A DNA stretch of 64,000 nucleotides, taken from positions 256,210-320,209 of the forward strand of contig CAJNOI010000085.1 of NCBI GenBank assembly GCA_905250115.1, read 5' to 3'. Positions 15,277 to 28,030 of the stretch are shown piece after piece (positions within the stretch are counted from its first letter, which is position 1; each line of letters begins with the position of its first letter). The DNA comes from Adineta steineri. Lineage: Eukaryota; Rotifera; Eurotatoria; Adinetida; Adinetidae. The notes under the pieces are model-generated. The model had not been told where the DNA came from. It saw nothing but the letters and a program-made list of their open reading frames with translations, and did no database searches. The position numbers were made by a program, and so were the translations under genes.

Positions 15277-17649
15277 ATTCTCTAATGATTTATTCTTTTT
15301 TTGCATCTTCCTCACATTTTTTTTTCTTCTTCTTCTATGTTTTGAAAACAAACATATATTTCTTTTCTCAATCATCATTATTATTATTATTATTATTATC
15401 AACGTCAGTGTTTGTATTGGTTTTTTTCTTCGTTGTTGTTGTTGCTTTTTTTTGGTTGGGAAAAAATCAATCAACTATTGTATGTCCATGTGCTTTTCTT
15501 TTTCTCTCCCCCTCTCTCTTTCTGTTTATGTTTTGTCAGCAATCACAATGGATGATGGATTTTGTGAAAAAAAAATCACTGTTTATGCAGACATGATTGA
15601 TGTTTTTGTTCAAAATACTTTTCTTGATAAACATAACAACTTATAAATATTTGAAACAATATGTTTATCTATTCATTTAAGACAATGATATACGATAGAA
15701 TGAACTTCATCTTTGAGAATTACCTATAAGGTTATTACGTTCATAAATTATTTCAATAATTAACGTTACAAGTGAAATATGAATAATGAATGTCATACGA
15801 GAATATTCTTTATGAAGTTCAATTTTTTGTAAAAAGCGATAGTATTGTTGAATTAAGTGGAATTAGGATGAAAAGAATACATTATTTTATAATATATAAG
15901 AATTGTATTAAGTTTCAAGAATATGAAACCAATGTATCATCTTTATAGTTGGTATAATGCTTGTATTTTATTTATACGTTACGAAATACATAAGACGTAG
16001 TTTTTATTTCTATTAGATTTGTTTATTTGGTGTACTCTATAGATATCCATTGCGGAATAAATAACAACTATCTAACATATTTTATTGAAAAATAAAGAAT
16101 ACATAGTTTAACGTTTTAACTATACTATCTAAGATACAGCTGAAAAAGAATTATCAATGATGGATTAGGACTATGTAAATGAAGACATATCTATAAGATA
16201 AATCAAATATAAGAAGGAGACAATGAATGTCATTATTATCATGATGTGTTTCATATCGCTTTACAGCAGACGTAACAGATTTTTGCATGTAATATGCTAT
16301 AAAATGTCGAAATAGTAATGATTTATGCGTAAAGATATAATGAAAAGAAAAGAATATTTATATTGTAATATGTTAGTTTAACAATAAATAAATTTTACAA
16401 TATAATAGTGATGTTCTTGAACAATTTCAATAAGATGTCAATCGCTTGAAATAATATTTATACAAAGAAAGAATAACAAAAGTTTTTTTTTAGAATATAG
16501 TTCACATTGAATGTTTAAAAATAATAAAAATTACTCAATTATATCCTCATAATAGTTCATCTAATGTTTACCATTTTCTAAAATTAACATATCAATGACC
16601 TTAAACATTTCTGACGTGATTTTAATAATTTAACAAGAGTGCATAGTGATAAAAAAAGCTCCAGATATAATTATATCTCGAATAAGTTATAATTTCAGAT
16701 CAATATACGAAAAATTATTTCCTCTATATACCGGAAACTTTGATAGAAGATAATACATGAAAGACATGCACTTATTAAGACAATAATGAAAGAGTAATAT
16801 TTAATGGAGAACTTTCTTTAATAATTAGTATATCATATTATAGAAATTCTCAGTGAGGCAATACTCGATGACTTGTCTGTTTACAAACTGATCTTGATAA
16901 TAATAAACAAAACAATCCATTTTCGTCAGAATATATAAACTCGCTTTTCTAATATATATATCGATGATATTATCCATTCATGTCAACAAGTCTGACAAAC
17001 CATAACAAAATATTAAATGCTTTCAACGTTATTATAGATAACTTTACGATTGGTTAGATTTCAGTATACATTTATTGTTCGAATACTAATTCTTGTTTTT
17101 TATTAAATATTATTCACCATAGTAAAATTGAAAAACAAAAATATATAGATCAGATACAATTAACTACAAGTAATGCATTTCTGCATACTTTAAATGGTTT
17201 ACTTTCTTAAGTATTTACATTCAAACTTGATATAAATGTATTGTTTTTTTCTAAAAATCTATTAAACTCGCGTTTAAAAGTTAAACAAGTTAAGTAAACA
17301 TTTAAAGATCTTTAATAGAAAAGAAACACTTAAAATATTTAATAAATGATTGTTGTTTTCGAAAAGCAATTTTAGGAATTTGTTTATAATAGACATGAAT
17401 ATTGAGATTAGAGATCAAGTAAAAAATGATTTACACTAGAAAAAGTATATTTATTTCGAATAGAATAATATAAATAGAAATTGAAAGTAATTATATCGAA
17501 TATTACTATTTATAAATGTTGAATACAATAAAAAACATTGATAAATAATTTTATTTTATAGAATATTCTTTTTGTTTATTCTCTACTATAAATAATAAAC
17601 CATCAATACTGTTGATAGATTAACAAAAAAAAAAGTAAAACAAAGAGAA
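15277..17649. other. Intergenic gap between convergent kinase genes
   Basis: 2.4 kb of AT-rich DNA containing the 3' ends of the MSK gene (+) and the Tousled-like kinase gene (-). It starts with T-rich low-complexity sequence and a (TTA)n run near 15375-15400. The open frames at 15250-15646 on both strands are products of this low complexity. I see no gene. Confidence 0.5.
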
Positions 17650-20278
17650 TTATGTAGGACAAAAAAGTAATGAAGATGATGTTAATGCTGAACGTTTTGA
17701 ATAAGATTTCAAATATTTATCTTCACTTAATTGTAAAACATCTGGACGATCATGTACTTTATAAGTTAAACAACGACGAATAAATAATTTTGCTTCAGTA
17801 GATACTAAAGGTCGATTTGGAAATTGAATTTCTTTTGCATTTAAAATTATTTGATTTTCTAATATAGCCGCTTGTGATAAATTATGACCATAAGGTTTTC
17901 GTCCATATAAACATTGATAAAAAATACCTAAAATAAATCAATCGATTTAATATAAGTAAAATATATATAAACTTACAGCCCACACTCCAAACATCAACTT
18001 TCGATGAAATTTTAGGTGGATTTGGACCCTGCACAAATACTTCTGGTGGTAAATACCAATATGTCCCAGCACCTAGTTAAAAAAATGGCCATCAATTAAA
18101 TTTCTTTATCTATTTTGTATTTTTTTTACCTTGAGAAGAAAGATCCATTCCATCTTCATCAAATATATCTTGATGCATTTGTTTAGACAAACCAAAATCA
18201 GTTATTTTTATTTCTCCACTGTTAGGTCCTGTTCCAAGAAGAACATTACCTGGTTTTAAATCATAATGAATCTAAATAAAAAAAATTGTTTATTTTTATT
18301 TCTTAATATAATTATTAAATAATATATATATACCACAGATGGTTTTGCTTCTGTATTAAGATATTTAAGTGCATTAACAATTTGCATTATAATTGAACGT
18401 GCTTCTTTTTCTGGAATTGTTTTATTTTGTTTAAGAAAAAAATCTAAATCATTTCCATCACAATATTCCAAAACTGTACAAAATGAATTTGTATCAATTT
18501 CAAAAACATCAAATAATTTAACAATACCTAAATAATTATTTACTGTTTTTTTTGTCATTAAATAAAAGAAATCTTACGTTTATGTTCAAGATGTTTATGT
18601 ATATTATATTCTCTTAATGCATGTTTAATATAATTTGCTTTTTTTTCATCTTTCCATTCTTTATTTAATTGATGAATTTTACAAGCAACATAACATTGTT
18701 GATTTAAATCAAATGCACGATGTACTTCACTAAAACCACCTTTACCAATAAGTGTTAATAGTAAATAACGATCATGAAGAATATTATTTTTATTAAATCT
18801 TGAATGATCTTCATTATATACAAGTTTTAATTCTCTTATATGAAGATTTCGTTGACGATCAAGTTTTTCTAAATCTTGAATTAAATCTGTTTCTTCACGT
18901 TTAAGTGTCAGTTGTCGAAGACGAAGAACTTCATCATATTCATACCAATCATTTAATGTCAATATAGATGATGAAGAATTTGAAATAAATGATGATGAAG
19001 ATGATGATGATGAACTCCCGCTATCATTCGATGAAAATAAATGAGGACTATCATTTGAATTATCAGAAAATAATTGTGTTTGATGATATGATAAAGTATT
19101 CAAAGGACCATTATTTAATGTAACAATAAGTGATGTAGATTTTTGTGGACTAAAATCAAAGAATTACAATTAAATATTTTATTACAAATTTTTTTAAACG
19201 ACTATGTTTTCTTTACGCAATACTTAAATTTCTTTGTAGAAAAAAAAACGCTATTGCGTAAGATTGTAGTTTCAATTGACCTCATCAAGGTTTTTACAAT
19301 TATTTATGTCAAATTGTATACTAGATTCTTCTTCTAATTAGAAACTAATTTATATGAAAATATTTATGTCATTGAAGAATCAATATATAAAATTCTTTTT
19401 TAATCAAACTTAATAAGCCAAGTTTACCTTGTCAATGTTTTGATAGTTAAATTTTTATTTGTTCGTTTCAATTTTGTTGAAGGTGTATACATTGAATTCA
19501 TCAATTCATGATAATTGAAATTACTATTATTATTAGAATTTATTTCATCAATACCTGTTGTTGTCATCATTAATTGTTGTTGTAAAAATGATTTCTTTTT
19601 TGCTAAAATTTTTCGATCTTTATTCAAATTTTTTTTAGTTAATATTAATTGTTCTTGAGCACGTTTTTTTTCCAAAAAATCATATCCATCATTCCATTGT
19701 TCAATAAAGGACATACCTTGTCGTTGTGTTAAAAATTGACCAAGATGTAAACGATTCTCCATAACTTTTTTACGTACTTGTTTTTTTTCAAGTTGAGATT
19801 TATCAATAAGTAATGAACGTGTTATTGTTAAACAACGTTTTATTGTTTCAACAGTGGATTCATATTGACATTGTATGTCAGATTTTGAACGACGTAATTC
19901 ATTTATTTGAGCAATTAGTTCGTCTTGTTCAAGATTATTTTGATGACTAGATGTTAATGAATTTGTTGAATCAGTTTGAATACATTTACTATTATTAATA
20001 AGCATCATCACTGAATTATTGGATGGCATCATTGTTGGAAAGAACATGGTAACAGTAGGTGAACGTTTTGCTGGTATTGTAGGTGTAAGAAATAAAGAGG
20101 AATCATTGATTGGTTGTTTACGTTTACGAGATTGTGTATTATTTAATGAATTTAACATTAATGATGAATATGATGGAGTGTTTAATGTATGGAATGAATT
20201 TTTAATATTCGATTCAGATAATAATGGTTCAAATGATGATGATAATAGTCCCGTTAAAACGATATCTGATGATTTCAT
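17650..20278 (-). CDS. TLK: Tousled-like serine/threonine kinase
   Basis: Six exons: 20278-19428, 19149-18578, 18527-18334, 18271-18130, 18072-17977, 17927-17650; phases agree; 710 aa (human TLK1/2 about 770). TLKs phosphorylate the histone chaperone ASF1 and act in S phase and chromatin assembly. The N-terminal half is low-complexity with a basic RKRKQP signal and long coiled coils (about 115-230 and 345-395) that in the family drive oligomerisation. The kinase domain has GKGGFSEV (419-426), Lys441, HYDLKPGN (Asp543) and DFG (Asp564), plus the TLK-typical [11 protein letters not shown] activation segment and QCLYGRKP. A Ser-rich run sits at about 327-345. An acceptor-like AAAG lies 10 bases before the ATG, so a 5' untranslated exon or trans-splicing is likely. 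Confidence 0.93.
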
Positions 20279-20349
20279 TTTTTCATCTCTTTAAAATAAA
20301 AAAGTTAAAATTCATATATATGTACATATTATTATTTTAAGAATATATT

Positions 20350-20631
20350 TTATTGTGATTCTCTAATGACTTCCAAATGCACTTTTAAACACTTTTTTTT
20401 CTCTCCGTTGTCAAGTATATGATTATCATGAAGGTTAAGATATCTAAGGACATACTTAGAAAAAGTACTTGCAGATTGTTCTTTTGGTTGCAAATATGTC
20501 ATTGGTATGAATCTTGTTGGTATATTAAACATTTGACAATTATCTTGATTTTGTTTATAAATACCAGATAAATTTGAGGATGATTTAACTGGCCAAGGAA
20601 CAAATTGATATTGAGACTCGGGATTAGTCAT
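20350..20631 (-). CDS. Hypothetical small protein, 93 aa
   Basis: Intact frame just upstream of, and in the same direction as, the TLK gene, ending 72 bp before the TLK start. The product is soluble, with Pro and aromatic residues in the N-terminal part and a charged C-terminal helix; no signal peptide. An acceptor-like TTTTTAG lies 17 bases upstream of its ATG on the minus strand. It might be a small gene co-transcribed with TLK, or an alternative 5' exon. Family not recognised. Confidence 0.45.
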   Translation of the reverse strand: MTNPESQYQFVPWPVKSSSNLSGIYKQNQDNCQMFNIPTRFIPMTYLQPKEQSASTFSKYVLRYLNLHDNHILDNGEKKKCLKVHLEVIRESQ

Positions 20632-21457
20632 ACCAATGATAATAAACTAAAAATAAAAAGTATACAAGGTCATTATATTCATCAACATTATTACTATTAT
20701 CAATATATACATGAAAGACTAATGGGTGAGAATATAGAAGAAGATCATATGGAAAAGGAGAGAAAAAAAGAAAGAAAAAGCGTAAAAATCATATGATAGA
20801 TGTGTGTGTGTCTGTCGCGATGAGACAGAACACAACAAGTAACGGAGAAAAAACGTGAGGGAGAAAAACAATCATAACATCAACACAAGGGCGGCAGCAC
20901 GTAAACCGGTCTGTAAACACGTATACAAAAAGAGAAACGTCATCATCAATAGGCACAACTGCTGTTTTGATGGGCAAAAAAAGGGGCTAAATAACGAACG
21001 AGAAACGTATCGAAAAAAGCAAATGTTAGAAAAAAAGAAAGCAATATGTCTACCTTTGATAGTCACCATGATCATAACGGTTATTTCTTTTCCATTTGCT
21101 CAAAGCATTCGAAGTATCATACGATGATGAAATACACAAATGGAATGTATCTCAAATCATCGCATCACCAAGTTAAAAAAACCAAACATGAAAACAAAAA
21201 CATATATATGCATGTAATCTAAAATATGGACATAGAGATTGTGAGATAAATGTGAAAGAAAACAAAATTTATCAATCATGATCATTATTAAAAGAAAACA
21301 TATTATCAACAAAAAAACTAGTTTTTCTGTTTTTCTAAATATGTCAAAAACAGACAAATGTCAATTATATATTTATACAAATCTGTTTTGATAAATTAAG
21401 AAAAAAAAAACGTATCACAAAAAAAAAGAAAAGAAAAAGGAAAAAGGTAAATTCATA
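20632..21457. other. Intergenic gap, purine-rich
   Basis: 826 bp between minus-strand genes. Rich in GAAA/AAAG on the plus strand, with a TG repeat near 20800. Several overlapping short frames on both strands are composition artefacts. Probably holds the promoter of the upstream 93-aa/TLK unit and the 3' end of SCAP. Confidence 0.4.
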
Positions 21458-24400
21458 TCACCGGACAAGAAAAAGTTGTTGTGGTAAATGCATTGCATAG
21501 ACCATATTTGAAGATTGAAATATAAACATTTCTATATGTGATGAATAAATAATTTTATCAATATCTATATCATTTTCATTAATCAATGGAATAATAAATT
21601 GTCGAATTGGTAATTTTTGTTGATTAAATATATCATAAATATAAATTGAATTTGATTTTATATAAAATAAATAATTTGTACAATGTATTAAAAAACAATT
21701 CGATGTTATATCATGTAATTCATAAATTAATTGAAGTGAATTATATGTCCATATACATAAGCGTTTATCTGTTCCAAGACTTATTATATTAGATGAATGA
21801 CCACAAAAATTTACATCAAGAATGATTGATAATGGATGGGCGTTAGTATTCGATTGTATAAGAGAATCTTTATTCCATAAACATAATGTGCCATTAAAAC
21901 AACCACTGACAAATATTGTTGAATTATACTAAATAAAACATATATTCAGTATTTATATTATTACCTGGAATCTCAATCTAATTCTATACTGATGAGTTTA
22001 TATTCTGGTATCTACATTTGAAACTTGGAATCATAGCGAAAAGAAAGATGATAGAGTATCCTCGAACTTCAATTGAATACAATAATAAATAATTAATTCT
22101 CTTACGAGGGAATCTTTCGAGATGATAAAAAAGTTTTAAGCTCGAAGTACTTTTATTTTATACCTCCTAGTGAGTAATGAAATACTGTAACATGATTCAT
22201 CCTCTTAGTAGATAAATGACGTATTTGTTTTATATAAAACTTTCGCATTCATAAGATCTCATTAAGTAAGGGTATTTCATTACTTACTAGGATCTACAAG
22301 ATAAAAGTATTTCGAGTTCAAAATATTTTTATTATTTCGAAAATTTTCAAAAAATAAAATTGAATCTATTATCTTCGTGCTAAAACTTACTGGATCAATA
22401 GCAAGACAATTAACAGGTGCTTGATGTTTATGTAAATTATATAAACATAATCCATTTGATATATCTGTAACTTTTATTGAATAATCATCACTACCAGTAA
22501 ATACTAAAGATCCATTTGGATCTATTTTACAAACATGTATTGGCCATTGATGTAATCTTTTTATATAAATTTGTCTAATTCTATTATTTATATATTCAAA
22601 TGTAATTAAATAACCACGACGTGTTATACTTATAATAAATATTGATGATACACGAATAAGATGTGTTATACCACCAAGATCATTCTCACAAGAAATTATA
22701 TTTTGAGATTTAAAATTATATGAATAAAATTCAATAGAATTATTTGAACAACCTAAAAGAAATGTTTGATCATTTAACATTAATGAGCACCATACATGGC
22801 TTAAATTTGTTTCTGATGATGTATAACGTTGTTGATCAGAAATAATTCCACCAGTTTGTAAATTCCATAAACGAATGAAACCATTTGAATACACAACAGT
22901 TAAAACAATTCCATTCTCATTTATACATAAAGATTCAATTAATAATGATGATAGCGGAGGTGGAAGCACTGCTGGAAGACTTGGATAATCATTTATTATA
23001 CACGATTGTGTTCGATTATGATTAGAAGATGATTTAAAATAGAAATAGATTACAGTAAATATTATTAAACCAAATAGAATAATATAGAAAAGTTCCCATA
23101 TAGCACTAGAAAATCGGTAATCACTTGAATTTGATGTTGGAGAAGATGTCTATGAGAAAAATTAAAATATATAGTCACAAAATACGTAAAGAAACCTTAT
23201 CTTCTATATTTAAAAGCATGAAAAACTCATATATACATAACACTCGGATATACACGGAAAGAGAATAACTAATAATGGAAAATTTAATCTATGTCATGGA
23301 AATGTACTTTTCCCGCTTTTAATTTTATCATCAGTTTAGTATTAACGTATTTACTTTACTGTAAATAGACACAGTATTAATTAAATTGAATACAATCTGC
23401 TTGTCTCATTTAACATAAGCAAATTATGAAAAAAATACATAAACTAGAAGAAATATTGTACTTCAAACGCTGACTGTTTAGAGATCGGTAGATTCCATCA
23501 TTCATACATACACATATATATCGGGTTACTAGAATTCGCCATTGGTGAAAACCTTGAATCCCGATATGTCGACATGAATAAAGAAAAATATCGAAAGAAC
23601 AAAACCCTTATTAGACAAGCTTAAACCTATGCTTATAAATAAAGTTTATTATTACATTTACAAGGGTTTAATAAGTTGTTAATCCACAGAAAGAAGAGCT
23701 TCTCATGTAAAATCTTCTTATAGTTTACATAGGAACAAGGCACTTCGTACAAATTATTTGAACACTTAGTAGAATATCACAATATATAATTACTTTATTT
23801 TGAATATGATTTGTTTTTATATTTAATTGTTGATGATCCGAATTAATTATTGGTAAATAAATTGATGGCATGATAGTTAAATAACGATTATCATATGAAA
23901 TATTATAATAAGAAAATAATGTTGGCCAATGATCAAATGATAAAAGTGTTGGCCATTCAAAATTAACTGATGATATATTATTAATAGTATGTTCTTGTAA
24001 AATTTCATTCGACTGATATTGATATGAAAATGATTCAGAACCAAAATGTTCATTAAGCATTTTCTCTGGTATAAAATCTTTAATTTCTTCACGATTAATT
24101 TGTACATTTTTATGTAATAAATCAACAATTAAAGATGATTTATAGAAAATTAAAATAAACCATATAAGTATAAATATCATAAAACCTCGTTGTAAAAATC
24201 TATAACGAAACCATTGTGATTGTGTTGATTTTCTTGGAATTATATTTGTCATTCTTATTGGTAAAGATTTTTTCGAATTTCTTCTTCTTCCAACTGTAAA
24301 TCTTCGTATATCAATACTTAAAACTGCTAACCAAAAATGAATTTGCATAAAAAAATCAATTAATATTCCAATTAATGCTAATAAACAAAATTCTCGTACT

Positions 24401-25796
24401 GTTGGTACATATGTTAAATAACCAATAAGAACAATAATTAATTCATAAAATAAATGTTTTGATATTGTCCATGATTCTGAACGAAGACCATATGCAACAC
24501 GTTCACGTATATCATCAAATTGTTTTTGAGCTTGTAATGATGTTACGGATCGAGTTAAAACAACTAAATTTTCTAGACCAATAAATATAACAAGATATGG
24601 AAAGATTTCACCACCATCAAGACGTGGTGTTGTATGAAAAAGTGATGATATAGCTAAGGAAATTAATAATGAAGCAACGATTTGAACAGTTGCTGCTAAT
24701 GCAAGACCCCATTTTGATTTAACACATTCAAATTGATCTTAAGTTAAAATAATGAGATCACTATTTTAAAAAAATAGTTTTAACTTACTAACTGAATAAT
24801 AAATATAAAGAAAAACAACAATATAAATAAGAATAAGTGGTAAATAATAAACAAATGATTTTCGAGAGAAATAAATATGAATAATATCATCTTGTTGATC
24901 ATCTAAAGCAAATAGTCGATTTTTTAATTCTTGTCGATATTCAGTTGAAGTATTCATAAATAGAATTGTAATTGCATATGTCATTGATTTATTTAATGAA
25001 ATATAATCTTGTGGAATACCAAATATAATATCTCGATAAGGTTTTGATAATGATAATATGGAGTCAAGAATTTCTTGTTCATTACTAATGATATTTGAAA
25101 TATCATTTGACCAAAGATTCAGTGGTGAAAGAAAAAGACAACCAAACGAAGGTAAATATGATAACATTTCTTGAGTCTTTATTGGTTCACTAACTCTCAA
25201 ACAATTATTATCAAATTGAGGATCAGCAAAAAGACGTTCACGTATCTGACGCACTTGTAAAAGACATGATGAACGTGATGTTAAAGATGAACATCGAACA
25301 ATAATATGTTGTACATAAGCAAGTGGATAACCGGAATACTTAAAAAAAATTCATATAGAAAATCTAAATGAATAATTATTATTCTTACCCAAAGTGGTTT
25401 ATCAGGTCGTTTATCATGAAATTGATCATTTTGATTTAATTCTAAACGAGCTTGAACTGGATGAAATCTTTTTGCTGATTCCGTAAATATTTCAAGTGAA
25501 TTACGTAATGGTGATACATTTGTCGTTATTTGAAATCTATTAAATTTATAATTGATTTTGAATAGTAAAAAAGAAACAGGAAGTAGATCAAATCTATTTT
25601 ATTACTTACAAACTTAAAAGAAATATTCCAATACAAATTAATATAATATAAAGTGAATTATCGGCAACAAAAAATCCATATGTATATGATAAATCAAGTA
25701 CACGATTCTATTAATAATCATTTAATTAAATTAAATAATTAAAATATATACATTTACTTTAAATTGAATATAAAATTTTATTATCAAAGAATACAT
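21458..25796 (-). CDS. SCAP: SREBP cleavage-activating protein (SCAP)
   Basis: Seven exons: 25796-25758, 25707-25610, 25536-25389, 25338-24789, 24737-23794, 23149-22391, 21928-21458; phases agree; 1002 aa (human about 1280). SCAP escorts SREBP from ER to Golgi when sterol is low. Seen: an N-terminal membrane helix, a luminal loop with YPLAYVQ, then the sterol-sensing domain starting KSKWGLALAA (near 286), with GGEIFPYLV and GLENL (~340), and SIDIRR (419-424) at its end. The luminal loop 7 carries HWPTLFSYYN (548-557), a SCAP signature. After the last helix comes a WD40 C-terminus. Odd: the COPII-binding MELADL that follows SIDIRR in mammals is absent. Introns of 571 bp and 462 bp are long for this locus; the last carries a foldback repeat. 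Confidence 0.92.
22110..22348. repeat. Foldback repeat in the last SCAP intron
   Basis: 22110-22185 and 22272-22348 are imperfect inverted copies (about 76 bp each, roughly 80% alike by eye), with 86 bp between them. The best-kept core is CCTAGT.AGTAATGAAATAC. It looks like a small MITE or foldback element that lengthened the intron; the right arm ends about 43 bp from the splice donor at 22390. Confidence 0.65.
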
Positions 25797-26012
25797 TTAC
25801 ATAATACATAATCATTGACAAAAGGTTAGATAGGTGCACTGTAAGTACTTTGATAAAAAAAAAAAGATTTTTTTTCATATTAAAAAAAAAATAAAAGAGG
25901 ACTTTCATTAACAAATATCTTCATTGGTCAATATAGACTACCAATGTTTGTCATTCTTTTTAAATTTTAATATCTTTCTTCTTCTTTTTACTTTTTTAAA
26001 TTTATTATCATC
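25797..26012. promoter_or_regulatory. Short divergent promoter region, SCAP / V-ATPase F
   Basis: Only 216 bp separate the SCAP start codon (minus) from the V-ATPase subunit F start codon (plus). It contains poly-A and poly-T tracts. A shared bidirectional promoter is a reasonable inference; no specific site is recognised. Confidence 0.4.
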
Positions 26013-26639
26013 ATGACGAGTAATATTACTCCTAATGCTGGTCCATCACTTTTCGGAGGAAAGAGTAAATTAATAGCTGTAATTGGTGATGAAGTGAGTT
26101 AAATGTATGATTATCTTATGATTTATTTTTTCGATTTATTTAAAGGATACTGTAACTGGTTTTTTACTTGGTGGTATTGGTGAAATCAATGCTAAAACAC
26201 GTAAACCAAATTTTTTAATTGTCGATAAAAGTGTGTCTTCACAACGAACGAAAATTTATTTTTATTTTTATAATTTTTTTGTTACTAGATACAAAAGTAT
26301 CAGATATTGATGAAACATTTAAAAGTTTTCTTCTACGTGATGATATTGGCATTATACTTATTAGTCAACATGTAAAATAATTTTTTATTTTATTTCATTA
26401 TTTTAATTTAAAATTTATTTTAAAGATTGCTGAATTAATTCGTGCAACAGTTGATGGTCATGATAAGCCTGTACCTGCAATATTAGAAATTCCAAGTAAA
26501 GAACATCCATATGATCCTAGTAAAGATTCAATATTAAGACGTGCTCGTGTAAGTTTGTCTTCTTCATAGAGAAAATTGAAAGATTTTGTTTCTTTTGTGT
26601 AATTTTTAGGGAATGTTCAGTGCAGAGGATTTCAAATAA
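26013..26639 (+). CDS. ATP6V1F: V-type proton ATPase subunit F
   Basis: Five exons: 26013-26093, 26146-26230, 26289-26371, 26426-26548, 26610-26639; phases agree; 133 aa (human 119). Subunit F belongs to the central stalk of the V1 sector and couples ATP hydrolysis to rotation. Family signatures seen: [17 protein letters not shown] at residues 21-37, NFLIVDK, the DDIGIILI strand and the ending [19 protein letters not shown]. The N-terminus has about 12 extra residues. Introns are 52-61 bp. Confidence 0.95.
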
Positions 26640-27436
26640 AACAATTATTTATTTTATTTCTTCTATATTCTTATTAAGATAAACAATATATTTCGCTATA
26701 TAAATTTATTTTTTTATTTCTTATCAGACGAAGGTGGAAATAGCAAATTTTCATCGAAATTAGTTGAGACTTTCATTAGTTCTTTTGCTTCATTTACAAC
26801 GTTATTTTTAGAATATATGATAAATACTTGAATGACGTCATTTTGACTTTTATCCTACGGTAAAGGGATCCCGAAAGATGCGTACGACGAAACTTGAGGA
26901 TTCGTTTTGTCGTGCGCATCTTTCGTATACTGCATCAAACATATGAAGAACAAATTTCTACCTTATAAAATGCACTATTCGAGAAACAATGATCAGTCAG
27001 TTTTGCTAATTTATCTAACGGGCGGCGCCTACCTGGCTGTTCGATTCGCACACACGAAAAAAGAAACCTGTGTAAAACACTGGTCAGTTTTTTACTATAT
27101 ATAATGATACTTCATTATCAAAACAGTATAAGAGATTTTATTACCAAGTAAGATATGTCTTTAGATTATGACAAAGGTCGTTATATTCTCTATAAAAGTA
27201 TAAAACAGATTTTTTTTCTTATCAAGAAGTAACTTTTTATTTGAATATCGTTAGACACTATTTATTACATAAATTATTCTTTATCACCATGTTTGACTAG
27301 AAAAAGAAAACGTATTTGTTCCTATGTTTATGAAATCAGACTAGTTTTGTTTTGTGTACGATTGACATATTTTACAAATGAAATAAGTTATTGAAAACTT
27401 TATTTAATAATTTCAAATCAATAAAAAAAAGACAAA
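26640..27436. other. Intergenic gap with a GC-rich hairpin
   Basis: 797 bp between V-ATPase F and the small secreted-peptide gene. It contains the hairpin at 26872-26925 and a locally GC-rich stretch around 27015-27050. The 65-aa frame at 26907-27104 overlaps the hairpin and is not supported. Confidence 0.4.
26872..26925. repeat. 54-bp imperfect hairpin
   Basis: 26872-26893 and 26904-26925 are inverted copies with 19 of 22 bases paired, around a 10-base loop. GC content is well above the surroundings. It may be a structured transcript or a mobile-element remnant. Confidence 0.65.
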
Positions 27437-27610
27437 TTATTGAAAGCCACGTTTGCAATAAATACTATTTTTGCCACAAATCATTTCGAGTAATTCATCT
27501 TGTTTATAAAAACGTCGTTTAGATAATTTTTTTAAAAATCTTCCATCAACCATTGTTATTTGTAGAAGTAATAAACTAATCAATATGACGATAAGAATAA
27601 ATCGAAACAT
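27437..27610 (-). CDS. Small secreted peptide precursor, 57 aa (neuropeptide- or AMP-like)
   Basis: A single-exon frame, ATG at 27610-27608 and TAA at 27439-27437. The N-terminus (residues 1-about 21) is a strong signal peptide: one Arg, then an uninterrupted run of I/L/V/F. The rest is 34 residues and basic, with LKKLSKRRF, two cysteines (45 and 52) spaced C-x6-C, and KRGFQ at the end. SKRR and CKR are typical prohormone-convertase sites, which would release an 18-residue peptide with one disulfide ring, reminiscent of the C-x6-C ring of allatostatin-C/somatostatin-type peptides. The sequence itself does not match any family I can name, so neuropeptide, antimicrobial peptide and other small secreted peptide all remain open. 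Too short to show as a long open frame, but composition is far from random. Confidence 0.55.
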   Translation of the reverse strand: MFRFILIVILISLLLLQITMVDGRFLKKLSKRRFYKQDELLEMICGKNSIYCKRGFQ

Positions 27611-28030
27611 GTTAATATTGAACTTATTGTTTTTCGTTATTTGATAATCAAATGAATATTATCGTTGACAAACTAGAACTATTATTTGAATCAAAAATAT
27701 ATATTACAAGACAAATTTATTCAAGATTACATATACCTGATTTTTTTCTGTTGTCGATTATGATTAGTTTCATTTTCGTTGTTCGTCATATGAAGTAATA
27801 AAGATAAGAAGCTTATGAAATAATCATAGAAAATTTATAAATCATGACACATGTCATAAAAAAAGATTGAAAAGGTAAGAACAAATTCAATGTATGTATT
27901 AATAGTCAATTATTTATAGAAAACTTTCGTGTATCTATATTATATGAAATTGATCTGAAATACTCAATAATAAATGAGCTATGGATAATTTATTTATTTA
28001 TTTAGAAATGAAAGAAAAAATAATAATAAT
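27611..28030. other. Upstream flank of the secreted-peptide gene
   Basis: AT-rich, about 420 bp; should include the promoter of the minus-strand peptide gene. Nothing else recognised. Confidence 0.4.
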
